From positions 1-7,188 of the forward strand of contig JBCCFD010000416.1 of NCBI GenBank assembly GCA_039029915.1: DNA of 7,188 bases. The letters run 5' to 3'. The stretch is from QQUD01 sp039029915 (GTDB lineage Bacteria > Chloroflexota > Anaerolineae > Promineifilales > Promineifilaceae). The position numbers and the translations under genes are program-made. Below, piece after piece: positions 5,429 to 7,188 of this stretch (within the stretch, counting starts at the first letter, position 1; each line of letters starts with the position of its first letter). A model generated the notes under the pieces. It had not been told where the DNA came from. It ran no database searches and saw only the letters and a list, made by a program, of their open reading frames with translations.

Positions 5429-6421
5429 ATGATTAAAACAGACATCCTTATCGTCGGGGCTGGCATCTCCGGATTGCTAGCTGCCGAAAAATGTAAACAG
5501 GCCAACTTCAACGTTCAAATTGTAGACAAAGGACGCGGCGTCGGGGGACGGATGGCCACTCGTCGCATCGGTCCCGGTCGAGCCGATCACGGTGCCCAAT
5601 TTTTTACGGTCCGCTCACCTATCTTTCAAGCGTTTGTAGACGATTGGCTCGCCCAAAATCTCGTTTTTCAATGGGCAAAAGGCTGGTCAGATGATCCAGC
5701 CATCCCGGCAAAGGAGGATGGCTACCCTCGATATGCGGGGGTCAATGGCATGACGGCCGTTTCCAAAGCGCTTGCCCCAAAATTTGACGTTCAAGTGAGC
5801 TGCAAACTCACCAAAATCGAGCAAAATGGCAATTTATGGCTGGCATTGGCTGAGAATGGAGAGGCTTTCGAGGCCAGCAAGCTGCTCCTCACCCCACCCG
5901 TTCCCCAATCGTTGGCCTTACTTGATGCAGGGTGTGTGCCGTTAAAGGCTCAAGATCGGACCGCGCTTGAGCAAATTGCGTATGCACCATGCGTTGCCGG
6001 TATGTTTTGGATTGAGGGTCAGGTTAATCTACCCGAACCGGGGGCCTTACAGCGACCCAACCACACGTTTAGCTGGATTGCCAACAATCAGCGCAAGGGC
6101 ATTTCGCCAGATGCTCAACTGATTACGGTGCACGCCAATGAAGCAAAAAGCTGGGAAATATGGGATGCATCACAGGATGAAAAAGTAGCAGAGCTGTGGG
6201 ACGGTTTACGGCCGTTGCTAGACCCTAACGCCACCCTCAAAGAAGCCCAAGCCCACCGCTGGCGTTATGCCCAACCCACCGTGCTTTATCCTGAACGCAC
6301 CTTGATTGCTCAAAATCTGCCGCCGCTTGCTTTTGCGGGTGATGCCTTCAAAGAGGCCCGCGTCGAAGGGGCGGCTCTTTCGGGACTCGCCGCTGCCGAT
6401 GCGCTGATCAATCATAAATGA
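5429..6421 (+). CDS. Renalase-like NAD(P)/FAD-dependent oxidoreductase
   Basis: This 330-residue flavoprotein has the fold of the amine-oxidase/renalase group (COG3380-like). The N-terminal dinucleotide-binding motif is GAGISG (10-15), with D33 at the end of the second strand to bind the adenosine ribose. The family block GRGVGGRMATRR (35-46) follows, then DHGAQFFTVR (53-62), NGMTAV (106-111) and HRWRYAQP (276-283). The C-terminal FAD block AGDAF (303-307) continues into RVEGAALSGLAAA. Length is normal and both ends look complete. Characterised bacterial renalases oxidise 2- or 6-dihydro isomers of NAD(P)H, a metabolite repair reaction, with oxygen as acceptor; whether this one does is inferred only from family. 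The ATG has no ribosome binding site, only A/T-rich sequence. It carries two ACGGCCGT words. No neighbour is an obvious pathway partner. Confidence 0.88.
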   Translation: MIKTDILIVGAGISGLLAAEKCKQANFNVQIVDKGRGVGGRMATRRIGPGRADHGAQFFTVRSPIFQAFVDDWLAQNLVFQWAKGWSDDPAIPAKEDGYPRYAGVNGMTAVSKALAPKFDVQVSCKLTKIEQNGNLWLALAENGEAFEASKLLLTPPVPQSLALLDAGCVPLKAQDRTALEQIAYAPCVAGMFWIEGQVNLPEPGALQRPNHTFSWIANNQRKGISPDAQLITVHANEAKSWEIWDASQDEKVAELWDGLRPLLDPNATLKEAQAHRWRYAQPTVLYPERTLIAQNLPPLAFAGDAFKEARVEGAALSGLAAADALINHK

Positions 6422-6507
6422 TCTCATTTAAACCAAAAAACGAAAGCTAAGCAGGCTCAACGAGCGTCAAAGAAATGATTTTGACTAAGGCGGTTTGCGT
6501 CGCTGCG

Positions 6508-6525
6508 ACTTCGACAGGCTCAGCC
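6508..6525. repeat. Dispersed-repeat-like motif TTCGACAGGCTCAGC
   Basis: ACTTCGACAGGCTCAGCC matches, by memory, a short sequence found scattered between genes in many environmental bacterial genomes. It contains the odd palindrome GGCTCAGCC (6517-6525) and follows another, GTCGCTGCGAC (6499-6509). Loops of one base make these poor hairpins, and there is no T-run, so I do not call a terminator. Only one copy is in the window, so its repeat status cannot be shown here. The rest of the 6422-6584 gap holds nothing I recognise. Confidence 0.4.
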
Positions 6526-6584
6526 TCCGCTTCTTGTTAGTTCTTACTTAAATGTTGGCCGTTCAAAAATGGATTATTTTCCAA

Positions 6585-7188
6585 ATGACAACAACCCTTA
6601 ACCCAACCGATAAATTTCCTGATTGGACCCTTCCCAATCACGAAAACCGCCCGATTACCCTTTCAAAACTCACGGCTCCCAGCCCAATCGACCAGCGCCT
6701 CAAGTTTCACGACGGCTATCCACTCATCATTGTTTTTTATAGAGGATTTTACTGCCCTCGAGATAACGTCCAAATGAGGCAGTTAGTAGCGTTCCAGAAG
6801 GAACTGCGCGTCAACTATTGCAAGATGGTGGCTATTTCCGTGCAACCGCCTCAGGTACAAGCCGCCTTTCGAGCCGGGTTAGGGGCAAGTTGGCCCTTCT
6901 TATCGGACGAAAAACGAGCGCTGATCAAAGCGCTCAACATTCTTGATGAAACGGAAGGTGAATACGCTTATCCACCTCAACCCTACACCTTTGTGCTTCG
7001 TCCCGATCTCACGATTTATAAAATTTACAACGGCTGGTTTTACATCGGCCGTCCATCCCTCGACGAGCTTCGCCAAGATTTACGCACCATCATGTCGTCG
7101 TTTGCCAATTACGGCTACGAAAGCTACACAGACCCCCACGTCACCCAAATCCGCATCCCACAGCAAGCGTGGCTCGATGGCGCACCAC
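6585..7188 (+). CDS. AhpC/TSA (redoxin) family protein, 3' end beyond window
   Basis: An open frame of 201 codons runs from the ATG at 6585 off the right edge. It has a thioredoxin-fold peroxiredoxin-like pattern: N-terminal DKFPDWTLPNHENRPITLSKL, then IIVFYRGFYCPRDNVQMRQL with the putative peroxidatic cysteine C57, then AISVQPPQVQAAF, WPFLSDEK and PYTFVLRPD for the core strands. The motif is not the classical PxxxTxxC. It resembles the RGxWCPxC subgroup, but the second cysteine is replaced (CPRD), leaving C57 and C79 as the only cysteines in the visible part. It probably reduces peroxides or acts as a thiol sensor in the cytoplasm; no signal peptide is seen. An in-frame ATG at 6552 would add 11 residues; I prefer 6585 because MTTTLNPTDKFPDW is a typical start for this fold. 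No ribosome binding site is visible for either. Confidence 0.82.
   Translation, partial: MTTTLNPTDKFPDWTLPNHENRPITLSKLTAPSPIDQRLKFHDGYPLIIVFYRGFYCPRDNVQMRQLVAFQKELRVNYCKMVAISVQPPQVQAAFRAGLGASWPFLSDEKRALIKALNILDETEGEYAYPPQPYTFVLRPDLTIYKIYNGWFYIGRPSLDELRQDLRTIMSSFANYGYESYTDPHVTQIRIPQQAWLDGAP

Larger units (their letters stand above)
1900..6216. repeat. Dispersed palindromic word ACGGCCGT (HIP1-like)
   Basis: Exact copies of the 8-bp palindrome lie at 1901-1908, 2096-2103, 2964-2971, 3909-3916, 4426-4433, 5030-5037, 5753-5760 and 6208-6215. Three extend to the 10-bp palindrome AACGGCCGTT (1900-1909, 2095-2104, 4425-4434). A one-mismatch copy is at 3590-3597. By simple probability about 0.1 copies would be expected in 7.2 kb. 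All are inside coding regions, none in gaps. Read along each gene, five encode Thr-Ala-Val and three encode Arg-Pro, so more than one frame is used and a protein-level cause is unlikely. None is in the response regulator, parA or the redoxin gene, although near misses occur there (for example 1199-1206). Confidence 0.8.

Noticed and set aside
6499..6525. Intrinsic terminator or hairpin after the oxidoreductase gene
   Set aside because: The two palindromes have single-base centres and no T-run follows.

Overview
The window looks like a piece of a free-living bacterial chromosome, overall near 45-50% GC, with a clearly more AT-rich left end (about the first 830 bases). Gene content, a heptanucleotide tandem repeat, a dispersed TTCGACAGGCTCAGC-type repeat, scarce Shine-Dalgarno sites and a highly over-represented palindromic word (ACGGCCGT) together remind me of Chloroflexota (Anaerolineae-like) genomes. 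That placement rests on general impression, not on a marker gene, and is low confidence. No rRNA, tRNA, CRISPR array, transposase or phage gene is visible.

Layout. Bases 1-276 are AT-rich and non-coding, with imperfect direct repeats. A stand-alone receiver-domain response regulator follows (277-669, +). A predicted promoter overlapping its stop codon (661-690) probably drives a two-gene unit: a ParA/Soj-type ATPase (844-1782) overlapping by 8 bp a 260-residue, largely coiled-coil protein (1775-2557). No ParB-like gene is present, so the pair resembles the cargo-positioning ParA systems in which a coiled-coil partner takes the place of ParB. This is the best candidate here for an undescribed system. 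The short convergent gap 2558-2617 is almost filled by eight degenerate copies of a 7-bp unit, ACCTGAC.

On the minus strand, read from 5315 down to 2618, lies a complete ABC-2-type export operon: ATP-binding protein (5315-4326), permease A (4212-3409) and permease B (3406-2618). The two permeases are 2 nt apart and appear translationally coupled. This trio corresponds to the uncharacterised COG4586/COG4587/COG3694 transporter set; the substrate is unknown.

Divergent from the operon is a renalase-like FAD-dependent oxidoreductase (5429-6421, +). After a 163-bp gap carrying a dispersed-repeat-like motif comes an AhpC/TSA (redoxin) family gene that starts at 6585 and runs off the right edge.

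Across 1900-6216 the 8-bp palindrome ACGGCCGT occurs eight times, always inside genes, in both gene orientations and in two of three reading frames. That is far above chance and behaves like a DNA-level word comparable in style to cyanobacterial HIP1.
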